From NCBI GenBank assembly GCA_938017905.1, contig CALIKX010000053.1, positions 1 to 53,703 of the forward strand: 53,703 nucleotides of DNA, given 5' to 3'. Made by a program: the position numbers and the translations under genes. The DNA is from an uncultured Thermoleophilia bacterium. Its GTDB lineage: Bacteria > Actinomycetota > Thermoleophilia > Miltoncostaeales > Miltoncostaeaceae. This document shows, in pieces, positions 25,278 through 32,360 of the stretch. Numbering within the stretch: the stretch's first letter is position 1; every line of letters starts with the position of its first letter. A model generated the notes under the pieces. That model was not told where the DNA came from. It made no database searches and saw nothing but the letters and a program-made list of their open reading frames with translations.

Positions 25278-26117
25278 TCAGTCCTCGACGAAGTCGACGG
25301 GGACCTCATGCCCGATGAGCCCCGCCTCGACGCCGCGCCGCAGCAGCTCGCGCACCGCCTCGCGGCCGTCCTCGCCGTAGTCGAGGGTGCGCTCGTTCAC
25401 GTACATGCCGACGAAGCGGTCGTTCAGGTCGTCGTCGAGCCCGCGCCCGTACTCGGCGGCGTACTGCAGCGCGCCGGCCCGATGCTCCAGGCTGTACCGG
25501 ATGCTCTCGCGCAGGATGTGCGACAGGTCCACCATCGCCTGCTCCCCCAGGTCGCGGCGCACCACGTTGCCGCCGAGCGGCAGGGGAAGGCCGCCGGTGA
25601 GCTCATGCCACCACGTGCCGAGGTCCAGCACGTTCACCAGGCCCTGCGCTTCGTAGGTCAGCTGGCCCTCGTGGATCACCAGTCCGGCGTCGGCGGTGCC
25701 ATCGGCCACGACGTCCAGGATCCGGTCGAACGGCACGATGAGCGGGTTCTCGATGCGCCCCGCGGCCAGCTGCAGCTCGAGGAACGCGCTCGTCAGGGTG
25801 CCGGGGATCGCCACGGTCATGCGCGGCAGGTCGGCGGGGTCCAGCGGCTCGCGCGCGACGACCATGGGGCCGTACTGCTCGCCCATGGACGCACCGTGCG
25901 GCAGCAGGCGGTACCGGTCGGCCACGGTGGAGTACGCGTGGATCGAGATGGCCGACACCTCCAGGCGCCCCTCCATGGCCCACCGGTTCAGGGTCTCGAT
26001 ATCCCGCAGCAGGTGCTCGAACTCGAACTCCCCGGTGGGGATGAGGTCCTTCGCCAGCGCGTAGAACATGAACGCGTCATCGGGGTCCGGGCTGTGACCC
26101 AGGCGGATCAGCGTCAT
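25278..26117 (-). CDS. mqnD: MqnA/MqnD-family menaquinone biosynthesis protein (MqnD-like)
   Basis: Protein of 279 residues with the periplasmic-binding-protein-like fold of the futalosine menaquinone pathway. ATG at 26117 with GGAGGA 8 nt upstream. The opening LGHSPDPDDAFMFYAL matches the CPNDTFIFYAL signature of MqnD, 1,4-dihydroxy-6-naphthoate synthase, although the usual Cys is replaced by Asp. Later IPGTLTSAFLELQL and DAGLVIHEGQLTYEAQGL are typical, with the catalytic His in VIHEGQ. Family placement is firm. The choice of MqnD over a related MqnA/SBP paralogue is less so, because no other mqn gene is in the window. First gene of a three-gene operon. Confidence 0.78.
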   Translation of the reverse strand: MTLIRLGHSPDPDDAFMFYALAKDLIPTGEFEFEHLLRDIETLNRWAMEGRLEVSAISIHAYSTVADRYRLLPHGASMGEQYGPMVVAREPLDPADLPRMTVAIPGTLTSAFLELQLAAGRIENPLIVPFDRILDVVADGTADAGLVIHEGQLTYEAQGLVNVLDLGTWWHELTGGLPLPLGGNVVRRDLGEQAMVDLSHILRESIRYSLEHRAGALQYAAEYGRGLDDDLNDRFVGMYVNERTLDYGEDGREAVRELLRRGVEAGLIGHEVPVDFVED

Positions 26118-26169
26118 GCGGTGGTTCCTCCGGTCGGTGTTCGGGCCGGGCAACCCTAGCGCCGACGGG

Positions 26170-26604
26170 CTACTCCGGGCGCGGGGAATCGTCGCGCAGC
26201 ACGCACATGCCCTCGCCCTCGGCCACCAGCACGTCGCCCGAGTGCACGCTGACCACTGCGCGGAAGCCCCGTCCGCTGGATTGCACCAGGCGCCCGCGCA
26301 GCGTCAGCTCCACGCCCTCGAGCGGCACGGGCTTGCGCAGCCAGTAGCGGACCTTGGCGGTCATACCCCACAGGCCGTGCGGTGCCCCTGCGTACACCAG
26401 CATCTCGTCCACGAGCAGCCCGATGATGCCGCCGTGCAGGCGGTCGGCCCATCCCTGGAACCGCTCGTCGGGTACCCATGTGGCCACGGCATCGGTGCCG
26501 TCCCGGAAGACGTGCAGGCCCAGGCCCGACGGGTTGTCCGACCCGCAGACGAAGCAGTGGGTGATCTCGGGGGGATTGAGCAGGTCGGCGCCGTCGGAAC
26601 TCAT
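26170..26604 (-). CDS. PaaI-like hotdog-fold thioesterase
   Basis: Protein of 144 residues of the 4HBT/PaaI hotdog family, which hydrolyses acyl- or aryl-CoA thioesters. Conserved features are the N-terminal HCFVCGSDNPSGLGL (a Cys motif usual in this subgroup), FQGWADRLHGGIIGLLVDEMLVYAG carrying the HGG catalytic region, and VRYWLRKPVPLEGVELTLRG. The ATG at 26604 lies in a perfect palindrome with the divergent MGMT start 14 bp away; CACCAT lies 6 nt upstream on this strand. Substrate unknown. Confidence 0.85.
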   Translation of the reverse strand: MSSDGADLLNPPEITHCFVCGSDNPSGLGLHVFRDGTDAVATWVPDERFQGWADRLHGGIIGLLVDEMLVYAGAPHGLWGMTAKVRYWLRKPVPLEGVELTLRGRLVQSSGRGFRAVVSVHSGDVLVAEGEGMCVLRDDSPRPE

Positions 26605-26623
26605 GCCACCATGGTGGCATGAG
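26600..26623. promoter_or_regulatory. 24-bp perfect palindrome with mirror-image -10 boxes and both start codons
   Basis: The half-site CTCATGCCACCA is followed by its exact reverse complement. Each strand then reads CACCAT-GGTGGC-ATG: a -10-like hexamer, 6 nt, and a start codon. The thioesterase ATG (26604, minus) and the MGMT ATG (26619, plus) are in the two arms. Consistent with a symmetric bidirectional leaderless promoter; it could also be an operator or an mRNA hairpin. Confidence 0.55.
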
Positions 26624-27110
26624 CGGCTGGGTGGCGCAGGTGGCCAGCGTGCCGACCGGGCACGGGGCGTGGTGGGTGGCCTGGGGGGATGGCGGGCTGG
26701 TGGCCGCTGCGCGCACGCGGGGCGGGGCGGTGCGCCGCGCCCGGGATGCCGGTGCGGTCCGCGTGGCGGCGGGGGACCCCGGCGCCGCACCCGTGGACCC
26801 GGACTGGTCGCGCCTCCCCCGTGGCTTCCGCGGGCGGGCGCTCAGGGCATGCCATGCCCTGCGCTGCGGGGAGGTGATCACCTATGCCGAGTTGGCCGCG
26901 CGGGCGGGGAGCCCGGGCGCAGCGCGGGCCGCCGGCTCGGCCATGGCCGCCAACCCGCTGCCCGTGGTGATCCCGTGCCACCGCGTGGTGAGGGCCGATG
27001 GTGCGTCCGGCGGCTACTCGGCGGGGGGCACCGCGGCCAAGGCCCGGATGCTGCGCGCGGAGGGCGCGCTCCGGCCGGGCGCGGATCGCTGCTACTCTGG
27101 CGCGCCGTGA
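26619..27110 (+). CDS. ogt: Methylated-DNA--protein-cysteine methyltransferase (MGMT/Ogt)
   Basis: DNA repair suicide alkyltransferase of 163 residues that moves the methyl group from O6-methylguanine to its own cysteine. The signature PVVIPCHRVVRADGASGGY places the acceptor at Cys120. Upstream, GEVITYAELAARAGSPGAARAAGSAMAANP is the recognition helix with the arginine finger. The N-terminal domain is shorter and more divergent than in Ada or Ogt. ATG at 26619 within the palindrome shared with the thioesterase. secG overlaps its stop by 4 bp. Confidence 0.93.
   Translation: MSGWVAQVASVPTGHGAWWVAWGDGGLVAAARTRGGAVRRARDAGAVRVAAGDPGAAPVDPDWSRLPRGFRGRALRACHALRCGEVITYAELAARAGSPGAARAAGSAMAANPLPVVIPCHRVVRADGASGGYSAGGTAAKARMLRAEGALRPGADRCYSGAP
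27093..27098 (+). promoter_or_regulatory. -10-like TACTCT for secG
   Basis: TACTCT, then 8 nt, then GTG at 27107, inside the last codons of the MGMT gene. It may allow secG to be transcribed on its own as a leaderless mRNA besides read-through from MGMT. Confidence 0.3.
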
Positions 27111-27340
27111 TCGCGCTCCTGGTCGTCATACACGTCATCCTCTGCGTCATGCTGGTCGCCCTCGTGCTGATGCACAGCGGGAAGGACTCCGGCCTGTCCG
27201 GGGCCTTCGGGGTTGGCGGTGGCGCGAGCGCCTATGGCGGGTCCTCTGCCATCGTCGAGAAGAACCTGACCCGCATCACCGTGCTGGTGGCGGTCCTGTT
27301 CTTCCTGATGACGTACGTGCTCGGCCGTGCCCTCGCCTAG
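27107..27340 (+). CDS. secG: Preprotein translocase subunit SecG
   Basis: Small membrane component of the SecYEG channel, 77 residues, GTG at 27107. Two transmembrane helices (about 2-22 and 54-74) flank the cytoplasmic loop with the family signature LMHSGKDSGLSGAFGVGGG and YGGSSAIVEKNLTRIT. It usually lies near tpiA/rnr, but here it follows MGMT. Followed by three small GC hairpins at 27350-27407. Confidence 0.93.
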   Translation: MIALLVVIHVILCVMLVALVLMHSGKDSGLSGAFGVGGGASAYGGSSAIVEKNLTRITVLVAVLFFLMTYVLGRALA

Positions 27341-27349
27341 CGGCCCCGC

Positions 27350-27407
27350 GCCCCACTGGGGACACTCATCCCCCGCATGGGGAACGGCCTTCCCCCCGTG
27401 CCGGGGG
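27350..27407 (+). other. Three consecutive CCCC/GGGG hairpins
   Basis: Three short perfect stems follow one another: CCCC-ACT-GGGG at 27350-27360, CCCC-GCAT-GGGG at 27371-27382, and CCCCC-GTGCC-GGGGG at 27393-27407. Their centres are about 21-24 nt apart. They separate secG from a small membrane gene and may end secG transcription or form a leader structure. No U tract. Confidence 0.4.
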
Positions 27408-27420
27408 TAGAGTTCTCTCC

Positions 27421-27573
27421 GTGGATACTTCAGTCATGCGCTCACTGCCGGTCAAGTTCGTCGGCGCGTTCATCGCGCTCATCGGCGCCGGCATCGCCCT
27501 CTACCTCATCGGGGTCATCTCGATGTACATGATCGCGTGGGTCGTCTGGGCGATCCAGGCCATCTTCGGGTAG
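27421..27573 (+). CDS. Small hydrophobic membrane protein (50 aa)
   Basis: Very short gene. From the GTG at 27421 it encodes 50 residues; an ATG at 27436 would give 45. TAGAGT lies 7 nt before the GTG, fitting the leaderless pattern. After a short N-terminus (VDTSVMRSLPVKF) the rest is one or two hydrophobic helices (VGAFIALIGAGIALYLIGVI, then SMYMIAWVVWAIQAIFG) with an aromatic end. No family recognised. A strong terminator follows 23 bp after the stop, which supports it being a real transcription unit. Confidence 0.55.
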   Translation: MDTSVMRSLPVKFVGAFIALIGAGIALYLIGVISMYMIAWVVWAIQAIFG

Positions 27574-27596
27574 CGGCACCGGACACACGCGGAACG

Positions 27597-27628
27597 ACGA
27601 AGGGCCGCCCCGAGGGGCGGCCCTTCGT
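27597..27628. terminator. Long perfect hairpin terminator between small ORF and tRNA-Leu
   Basis: The arms (ACGAAGGGCCGCCC and its complement, closed by a CGAG loop) pair over 14 bp. It sits between the small plus-strand gene and the minus-strand tRNA-Leu, so it can serve both strands. Confidence 0.7.
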
Positions 27629-27638
27629 GCTTCCGGAG

Positions 27639-27723
<85 letters not shown>

Positions 27724-27793
27724 AGATCGGTGCCGCCCATCGCGTGAACGGCGCGGGGCAATGTAGCAGCACGGGCGCGGCAGGAGACCCTGC

Positions 27794-27799
27794 TAGCAT
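27794..27799 (+). promoter_or_regulatory. -10-like TAGCAT of the lexA promoter
   Basis: TAGCAT lies 2 nt before the LexA box, so the transcription start (about 27805) would fall inside the operator. The ATG hidden in it (27798) is in frame with lexA but is probably not the start. Confidence 0.45.
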
Positions 27800-27801
27800 G
27801 G

Positions 27802-27815
27802 CGAACACCAGTTCG
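27802..27815. promoter_or_regulatory. LexA (SOS) box
   Basis: CGAACACCAGTTCG: both half-sites CGAAC and GTTCG are perfect, with a 4-nt spacer, matching the Gram-positive/actinobacterial SOS box. It lies 28 bp before the chosen lexA ATG and directly after the -10-like TAGCAT, as expected for autorepression. Confidence 0.85.
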
Positions 27816-27842
27816 ACATCTCCGACACCGGGGGCATTGCGG

Positions 27843-28445
27843 ATGGCGACGGCACCGACCGGCAGGCAGGCCGAGATCCTGGCCTTCATCGAGGACCACG
27901 TGGAGCGCAACGGCTACCCGCCGACGGTGCGCGAGATCGGGCAGGGCGTGGGGCTGGCCTCCCCATCCACGGTGCATCGGCACCTGGAGAAGCTGGAGGC
28001 GTCGGGGCATCTGCGACGTGATCCGTCGAAGCCCCGGGCGATGCTGGTGGGCGTGCAGGGTGGCCGTGCCGCGTCGTCCGACGCCGGTCCCATGACCCTG
28101 CCGCTGGTGGGCGCCGTGGCGGCGGGAGCGCCCATCCTCGCCGACGAGCACGTGGAAGACCACGTGGCAGCGCCGTTCCGAGCTGACTACCTGCTGCGCG
28201 TGAAGGGCGACTCGATGATCGAGGCGGGCATCCTGGATGGTGACCTGGTGGCGGTGAAGCAGCAGGACACCGCCCGTGACGGCGAGATCGTGGTGGCGCT
28301 CCTCGGCGATGAGGCCACGGTGAAGCGCGTCTTCCGGGAGCCGGGCGGTGTGCGCCTCGAGGCCGAGAACGCGGCGTACGAACCCATCCGCGGCACGGAT
28401 ATCTCGGTGATCGGCCGGGTTGTCGGGGTGATGCGCGACCTCTAG
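27843..28445 (+). CDS. lexA: LexA repressor
   Basis: SOS-response repressor of 200 residues. N-terminal winged helix with YPPTVREIGQGVGLASPSTVHRHLEKLE. The C-terminal peptidase domain has the Ala94-Gly95 self-cleavage site (GAVAAGAPI) and the Ser124 (KGDSMIEAGI) / Lys139 (VAVKQ) dyad. The ATG at 27843 was chosen because an in-frame ATG at 27798 lies inside the promoter and upstream of the LexA box. Activated RecA would trigger cleavage and derepression. MGMT upstream and photolyase further on lack this box, so the SOS link here is only to lexA itself. Confidence 0.96.
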   Translation: MATAPTGRQAEILAFIEDHVERNGYPPTVREIGQGVGLASPSTVHRHLEKLEASGHLRRDPSKPRAMLVGVQGGRAASSDAGPMTLPLVGAVAAGAPILADEHVEDHVAAPFRADYLLRVKGDSMIEAGILDGDLVAVKQQDTARDGEIVVALLGDEATVKRVFREPGGVRLEAENAAYEPIRGTDISVIGRVVGVMRDL

Positions 28446-28470
28446 GCCGCCCGGGTCGCGGTATCCTTGG

Positions 28471-28810
28471 CGGGCGAGACAGGCAGTCGCGGGGCCTCCG
28501 TGGCCTCGAGGAAAGTCCGGACACCGCAGAGCAGGGTGCTGGCTAACGGCCAGCCGGGGAAACCCGAGGGAAAGTGCCACAGAAACGAAACCGCCTCGTC
28601 GAGCGATCGCGAGGTAAGGGTGAAAAGGTGCGGTAAGAGCGCACCAGCGGTCCGGTGACGGGCCGGCTGGGTAAACCCCACCTGGTGCAAGGCCAAATCG
28701 GGGCGTCACGGGTTGCTCGCCCAGTCCCAGGTAGGCCGCATGAGGCGCCCGGCAACGGGCGTCCCAGATGGATGACTGCCCACGACAGAATCCGGCTTAC
28801 GGCTCGCTGA
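28471..28810 (+). ncRNA. rnpB: RNase P RNA, bacterial type A
   Basis: Catalytic RNA that matures tRNA 5' ends. Conserved blocks are present in order: GAGGAAAGTCCGGAC near 28509, CAGGGTGCTGGCTAACGGCC, AGGGAAAGTGCCACAGAAA, GGTAAGGGTGAAAAGGTG, TAAACCCCACC and the 3' ACAGAATCCGGCTTAC. The ends are estimated from P1 pairing (GGCGAG near 28473 with CTCGCT near 28803). TATCCT at 28463-28468 is a fitting -10 box. A perfect hairpin follows at 28812. Confidence 0.95.
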
Positions 28811-28811
28811 C

Positions 28812-28837
28812 CCAGGGGCCCCGCAAGGGGCCCCTGG
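28812..28837 (+). terminator. Terminator hairpin after rnpB
   Basis: CCAGGGGCCCC and GGGGCCCCTGG form a perfect 11-bp stem closed by the stable GCAA tetraloop, directly after the RNase P RNA. No U tract. Confidence 0.7.
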
Positions 28838-28849
28838 CATTGCCGGGGC

Positions 28850-29554
28850 CTAGTCGCCGGCGGCGTCCCCGCGCAGCGCCATGCCTGTCGCGAGCGCGGC
28901 AGTGACGTGCTCGGTCAGGGCCCGCAGGATCGCGACCCCGTCGGGCTCGATGGCAGTCCCGTCCCGCTCCGCATCTGTGGCCTCATCGATGACGGCAGCG
29001 GCGAGGCGCCGGTCGGTCACGACCACCTCCACGTGCCGGCCGTCGACGATGGCGCGGGCTCCGAGCGCCTGCGCGCGTCCGGTGGCCTCGCCGGCGCGGC
29101 CCGTGGCCAGCGCGCGTGCGAGCGGTCGGACATAGCGACGCGACTCCCGGAGCGCCGCCGTGGCCCCGGGGCGCGGCACCGGGCCCGGTGTGCCCCCGGG
29201 GGTGCGCGCCAGGTGCCGCGCAATTGCCTCCGTGCGGCCGACCAGCATGGTCGCGAGAGCCGGGCAGGGCGGGAACTCCATGGCGGCCGGTGGTGCCCGC
29301 ACCGCTCCGGGAAGCGCGGCGTCGGCGTCCTGGAGCCAGGCGCGCAATTCGTCCAGTTCGAACCTGCGGTGACCGCCCGGGGTGCGGTGGACGGGAAGGC
29401 GCCCCGCATCCGACCATGCCCGGACGGTCGGTACGCTCACGCCCAGCAGCGCTGCGGCCTCGGAGGTGGTGAGCGACCGACGTCCCGGGGACAACGGGCG
29501 TTCGCGGATGCCCATCCAGCGGCGCGGGCTGCCCGCGCCGGGCTCGCGGGTCAC
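28850..29554 (-). CDS. MerR/BldC-type helix-turn-helix protein
   Basis: Protein of 234 residues, GTG at 29554 (an ATG at 29515 is an alternative start; neither has a clear ribosome binding site). Near residues 29-75 there is an excisionase/MerR-type DNA-binding domain: TTSEAAALLGVSVPTVRAWSDAGRLPVHRTPGGHRRF followed by DELRAWL. The remaining ~150 residues are helical, Arg/Ala-rich and not recognised; they may bind a ligand or oligomerise. Located 8 bp after a small membrane gene on the same strand, convergent with rnpB. Confidence 0.8.
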   Translation of the reverse strand: MTREPGAGSPRRWMGIRERPLSPGRRSLTTSEAAALLGVSVPTVRAWSDAGRLPVHRTPGGHRRFELDELRAWLQDADAALPGAVRAPPAAMEFPPCPALATMLVGRTEAIARHLARTPGGTPGPVPRPGATAALRESRRYVRPLARALATGRAGEATGRAQALGARAIVDGRHVEVVVTDRRLAAAVIDEATDAERDGTAIEPDGVAILRALTEHVTAALATGMALRGDAAGD

Positions 29555-29561
29555 GCTGCCG

Positions 29562-29765
29562 TCAGGCGCCGTCGCGGAACGAGCGCCCGCGGGCGTCGAT
29601 CAGCAGCGCCACCACGATGACCACGACCATGAGGCCGACACCCAGGGTGAGGGCAGCGCCCAGGCGTGCCCCGCCCGCCCAGGCGATGGCCGTGGCGATG
29701 ATGCCCGTGGCGAGGGCGACTGCCCATGCGAGCGCGTCCGCGCGGCTGAATCCGAGAGGCCACAT
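29562..29765 (-). CDS. Small two-helix membrane protein
   Basis: Protein of 67 residues with two hydrophobic helices (about 12-30, ALAWAVALATGIIATAIAW, and 38-57, LTLGVGLMVVVIVVALLID) and a basic cytoplasmic end ARGRSFRDG. No family recognised. TATCCT lies 6 nt before the ATG, fitting the leaderless pattern. It probably forms a transcript with the helix-turn-helix gene 7 bp downstream. Confidence 0.6.
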   Translation of the reverse strand: MWPLGFSRADALAWAVALATGIIATAIAWAGGARLGAALTLGVGLMVVVIVVALLIDARGRSFRDGA

Positions 29766-29786
29766 GCGGCGAGGATAGCCCGCCCG

Positions 29787-30662
29787 TCAGGCAGCGACCG
29801 CATCGGCTGCCCCGTTGCGCGCGACGCCGGGCATCGCCGACGAGGCGATGGCCCCGATGGCGTCCAGCGACTCGGCGATGACGCGCAGGGGATCGGCCGC
29901 CAGGGCCTCCCGTGCGGCCGGCGAACCCAGACGCGCTGCCGTGGCCCGGGCCAGCGCGAGCGGGCCGGAATCCACCGAGCCCCGGCGGGACAGGGCGAAC
30001 ATCGCCCCCGCCACGGTCTCCAGCGAGTGCGCCACGGACATCGGCAGGGCGTCATCCGTCATCAGGGCCGGCAGCACGTCCTCGGGGCGCGTGCCGCAGG
30101 CGCCCGGCGGGCCACCGGCCACCAGCGCCGCGGCGTGCCAGGTGGCCGGTGCGGCCCCGGGGTCCTCGCGCACCACGCGCCCGCACGCCAGCAGCAGGGC
30201 GCTCATCCATGCTGCGCGCGGGAGGTGGGTTCCGAGGCGCAGCCGGTGCCAGGCATCGTCCCGTGGCATCGCGTGCGCGGCGAGCCCGCGTACCGCGGCG
30301 ACCTCGCGCTGGACGACGACGGCCACGCCGCGCGGGTCCAGCGCCGCCGCCCCGCCTGCATGGTCGCCTGCCACGGCGGCCGCGTACGACACGCAGTCGG
30401 CGACATCAGGCGGGAGGAGCGGACCGGCTGCGGCGGCGGCCAGCGCGGCCTGCTCCAGGTGCCGCGCGGCGAGCGCGCCCCCGGTGCCGACCGCGGGTAC
30501 AAGGCCCTCGGGTCCTGCGGTGGCGAGGGCCGAGAACGCCGCCGCCGGGCCCTCGCCGTCACGCGCCGCGCGGGCCCGGGCGCCGAGCACCCGTGCCGAG
30601 GCATCGGCACGCTCGAGCGCCGCCGCCATTCCGTGGATCGCCGCCATGTGGCTGCCGGACAT
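29787..30662 (-). CDS. Alpha-E domain (DUF403)-like protein
   Basis: Helical protein of 291 residues from the ATG at 30662, which lies 6 nt after TACCGT. The N-terminal ALERADASARVLGARARAARDG resembles the opening of alpha-E proteins (RYVERAENTARLL), and ALMTDDALPMSVAHSLETVAGAMFALSRR near residue 200 resembles their conserved 'D..PRSV..CL' helix. Alpha-E proteins usually sit with a circularly permuted ATP-grasp and a transglutaminase-like protease, but neither is here, and several conserved residues are replaced. Treat the family call as tentative. The frame is open 31 codons further upstream. Confidence 0.5.
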   Translation of the reverse strand: MSGSHMAAIHGMAAALERADASARVLGARARAARDGEGPAAAFSALATAGPEGLVPAVGTGGALAARHLEQAALAAAAAGPLLPPDVADCVSYAAAVAGDHAGGAAALDPRGVAVVVQREVAAVRGLAAHAMPRDDAWHRLRLGTHLPRAAWMSALLLACGRVVREDPGAAPATWHAAALVAGGPPGACGTRPEDVLPALMTDDALPMSVAHSLETVAGAMFALSRRGSVDSGPLALARATAARLGSPAAREALAADPLRVIAESLDAIGAIASSAMPGVARNGAADAVAA

Positions 30663-30818
30663 GTCCCCACGGTATGCCGCCGCCGCCGGACGGTCCTCAT
30701 ACCGGTGGACAAGATGGCGCGCGTGGCCTTGCGCCCCCGGGAGCATCCCGCTCACCCGGGAATCCGCACCCGGATCCCGTAGCGTGGGTTACCCGTCACC
30801 ACGCCCCAGGAGATCGCC

Positions 30819-31280
30819 GTGGCCCGACTCGAGGTTGGACAGCCCGCCCCGGATTTCACCCTTCCCTCCGACGGCGGTGATGACGTGACGTTGTCGTCGC
30901 TGCGCGGCGGCCCGGTGGTGCTGGTGTTCTATCCCAAGGCGATGACCTCGGGGTGCACGCAGCAGGCGTGCGGCTACCGCGACGCCCTCGCCGGGTTCGG
31001 CGATCTCGGGGCGACCGTGCTGGCGATCAGCCCGGACCCCGTGGCGCGGCTTGCGAAGTTCCGCGACAAGGAGGGGCTCACGTTCCCCCTGCTGTCCGAC
31101 GAGTCGCACGACGTGCTGGAGGCGTACGGAGTGTGGGTCGAGAAGTCCATGTACGGGCGCACGTACATGGGGGTGGAGCGCAGCACGTTCGTCGTCGGGC
31201 CGGACGGCGCGCTGCTTCACGCCGATTACAAGGTCAAGGCAGTGGGGGACGCCGCGCGGGTGCTGGCCCTGCTGGGCTGA
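30819..31280 (+). CDS. bcp: Thiol peroxidase, Bcp/PrxQ type
   Basis: Peroxiredoxin of 153 residues that reduces hydrogen peroxide and organic peroxides with thioredoxin as usual reductant. GTG at 30819, AGGAGA 6 nt upstream. N-terminal GQPAPDFTLPSDGG, then peroxidatic Cys46 and resolving Cys51 in MTSGCTQQACGYRD, the CxxxxC arrangement of atypical 2-Cys Bcp. ERSTFVVGPDG is also conserved. The nitroreductase follows 44 bp later. Family and mechanism are secure. Confidence 0.95.
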   Translation: MARLEVGQPAPDFTLPSDGGDDVTLSSLRGGPVVLVFYPKAMTSGCTQQACGYRDALAGFGDLGATVLAISPDPVARLAKFRDKEGLTFPLLSDESHDVLEAYGVWVEKSMYGRTYMGVERSTFVVGPDGALLHADYKVKAVGDAARVLALLG

Positions 31281-31324
31281 GCACCGGGTACGCTCCCGCG
31301 CGACGAGGCTCACCGGAGGATCAG

Positions 31325-31981
31325 ATGGACGTATTCGAGGCCATTCGACGGCGCAAGGCCGTGCGCACCTACACGGACCGCCCCATTCCCGACGAGGTGG
31401 TCGACCGGGTGCTGCGCGCGGCGCTGCAGGCACCGACCGGCAGTGGATCCCAGGCCTGGAGCCTGCTGGTGGTGCGCGACGACGCCCGGCGCCGCGAGGT
31501 GGCCGACCTGGTCATCGCCGGCGGCGCGCGGTACTTCGCCGCGATGCGTCCGCGGCGTGATGCGACGCCCGAGGAGCACGAGGCGGAGTGCGTGGCGTAC
31601 GCGGAGAAGATCCTGGCCACCTACCGCATCGCACCGGTCTGGGTGATGGGCCTGCTGGTACCCCGGCACAACTACCCCGAGAGCATGGAGGAGGGCGGTT
31701 ACGTCGATGACCTCCTGTCGGTGGCGTTCGCGATGGAGAACCTGTTCCTCGCGGCGCGGGCCGAGGGCCTCGGCACCGTGCCGACATCGGCGTTCCAGCG
31801 GTTCGAGAAGGACCGCCTGAGGTCCATCGTGGGCCTTCCCGACGAGGTCGATCCCGTCCTCGTGACCCCGCTCGGCTACCCCGAGTCATTTCCCGAGGGT
31901 CTTCCCCCGGCGCTCAAGCGCACCTTCCGCGGCTGGCGGTCGCTGGTGCACGACGACGCCTGGGGCAGCACCCGCGACTGA
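31325..31981 (+). CDS. Nitroreductase-family flavoprotein
   Basis: FMN-dependent nitroreductase-like protein of 218 residues. ATG at 31325 preceded by GGAGGATC. The opening AIRRRKAVRTYTDRPIPDEVVDRVLRAALQAPTGSGSQAW is the FMN-binding signature, followed by ENLFLAARAEGLGTVP and PLGYPES near the C-terminus. The middle (about 75-125) is longer than in minimal members. Could act on quinones, nitroaromatics or flavins; not decidable. Same strand and close to bcp and the rhodanese gene, so a redox-stress operon is plausible. Confidence 0.9.
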   Translation: MDVFEAIRRRKAVRTYTDRPIPDEVVDRVLRAALQAPTGSGSQAWSLLVVRDDARRREVADLVIAGGARYFAAMRPRRDATPEEHEAECVAYAEKILATYRIAPVWVMGLLVPRHNYPESMEEGGYVDDLLSVAFAMENLFLAARAEGLGTVPTSAFQRFEKDRLRSIVGLPDEVDPVLVTPLGYPESFPEGLPPALKRTFRGWRSLVHDDAWGSTRD

Positions 31982-31999
31982 ACCCCGGAGGACCTCTCA

Positions 32000-32341
32000 A
32001 TGGCATGGGATGACATCGCGCAGTGGCAGCCGCAGGACCTCTTCGCGTCGCTGCGGATGGGAGACAACGTGCAGCCCGTGGACTGCCGCGAGCTGACGTG
32101 GCGCGAGGCGGACACCAAGGTGCGGAATGCCATCCGCATCGACCCCATGTCCTTCACCTCGGAGATCGACACGCTGCCGAAGGAGAAGGAACTGGTCTTC
32201 TACTGCGATCGGCCGGGTGAGGCCACCAGCATGAAGATCGCCCTCACGGCGTTCGACAAGGGGTACTCGCGGGTGGGGGTGCTGGTCGGCGGCTTCGATG
32301 CCTGGGCTGCGGCGGACTACCCGGTGGAGCCGAAGGAGTAG
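32000..32341 (+). CDS. Rhodanese-like domain protein
   Basis: Single-domain sulfurtransferase-like protein of 113 residues. ATG at 32000 with GGAGG 7 nt upstream. Opening QPVDCRELTWREADTKVRNAIRI fits the CH2A region. The active-site loop is FYCDRPGEATS with Cys69, and GFDAWAAADYPVE matches the end of the fold. The loop sequence lacks the Arg/Lys-rich pattern of classical thiosulfate sulfurtransferases, so the sulfur donor is unknown. Third in a run with bcp and the nitroreductase. Confidence 0.85.
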   Translation: MAWDDIAQWQPQDLFASLRMGDNVQPVDCRELTWREADTKVRNAIRIDPMSFTSEIDTLPKEKELVFYCDRPGEATSMKIALTAFDKGYSRVGVLVGGFDAWAAADYPVEPKE

Positions 32342-32360
32342 CCCGCCGCGGAAGCCCGCG

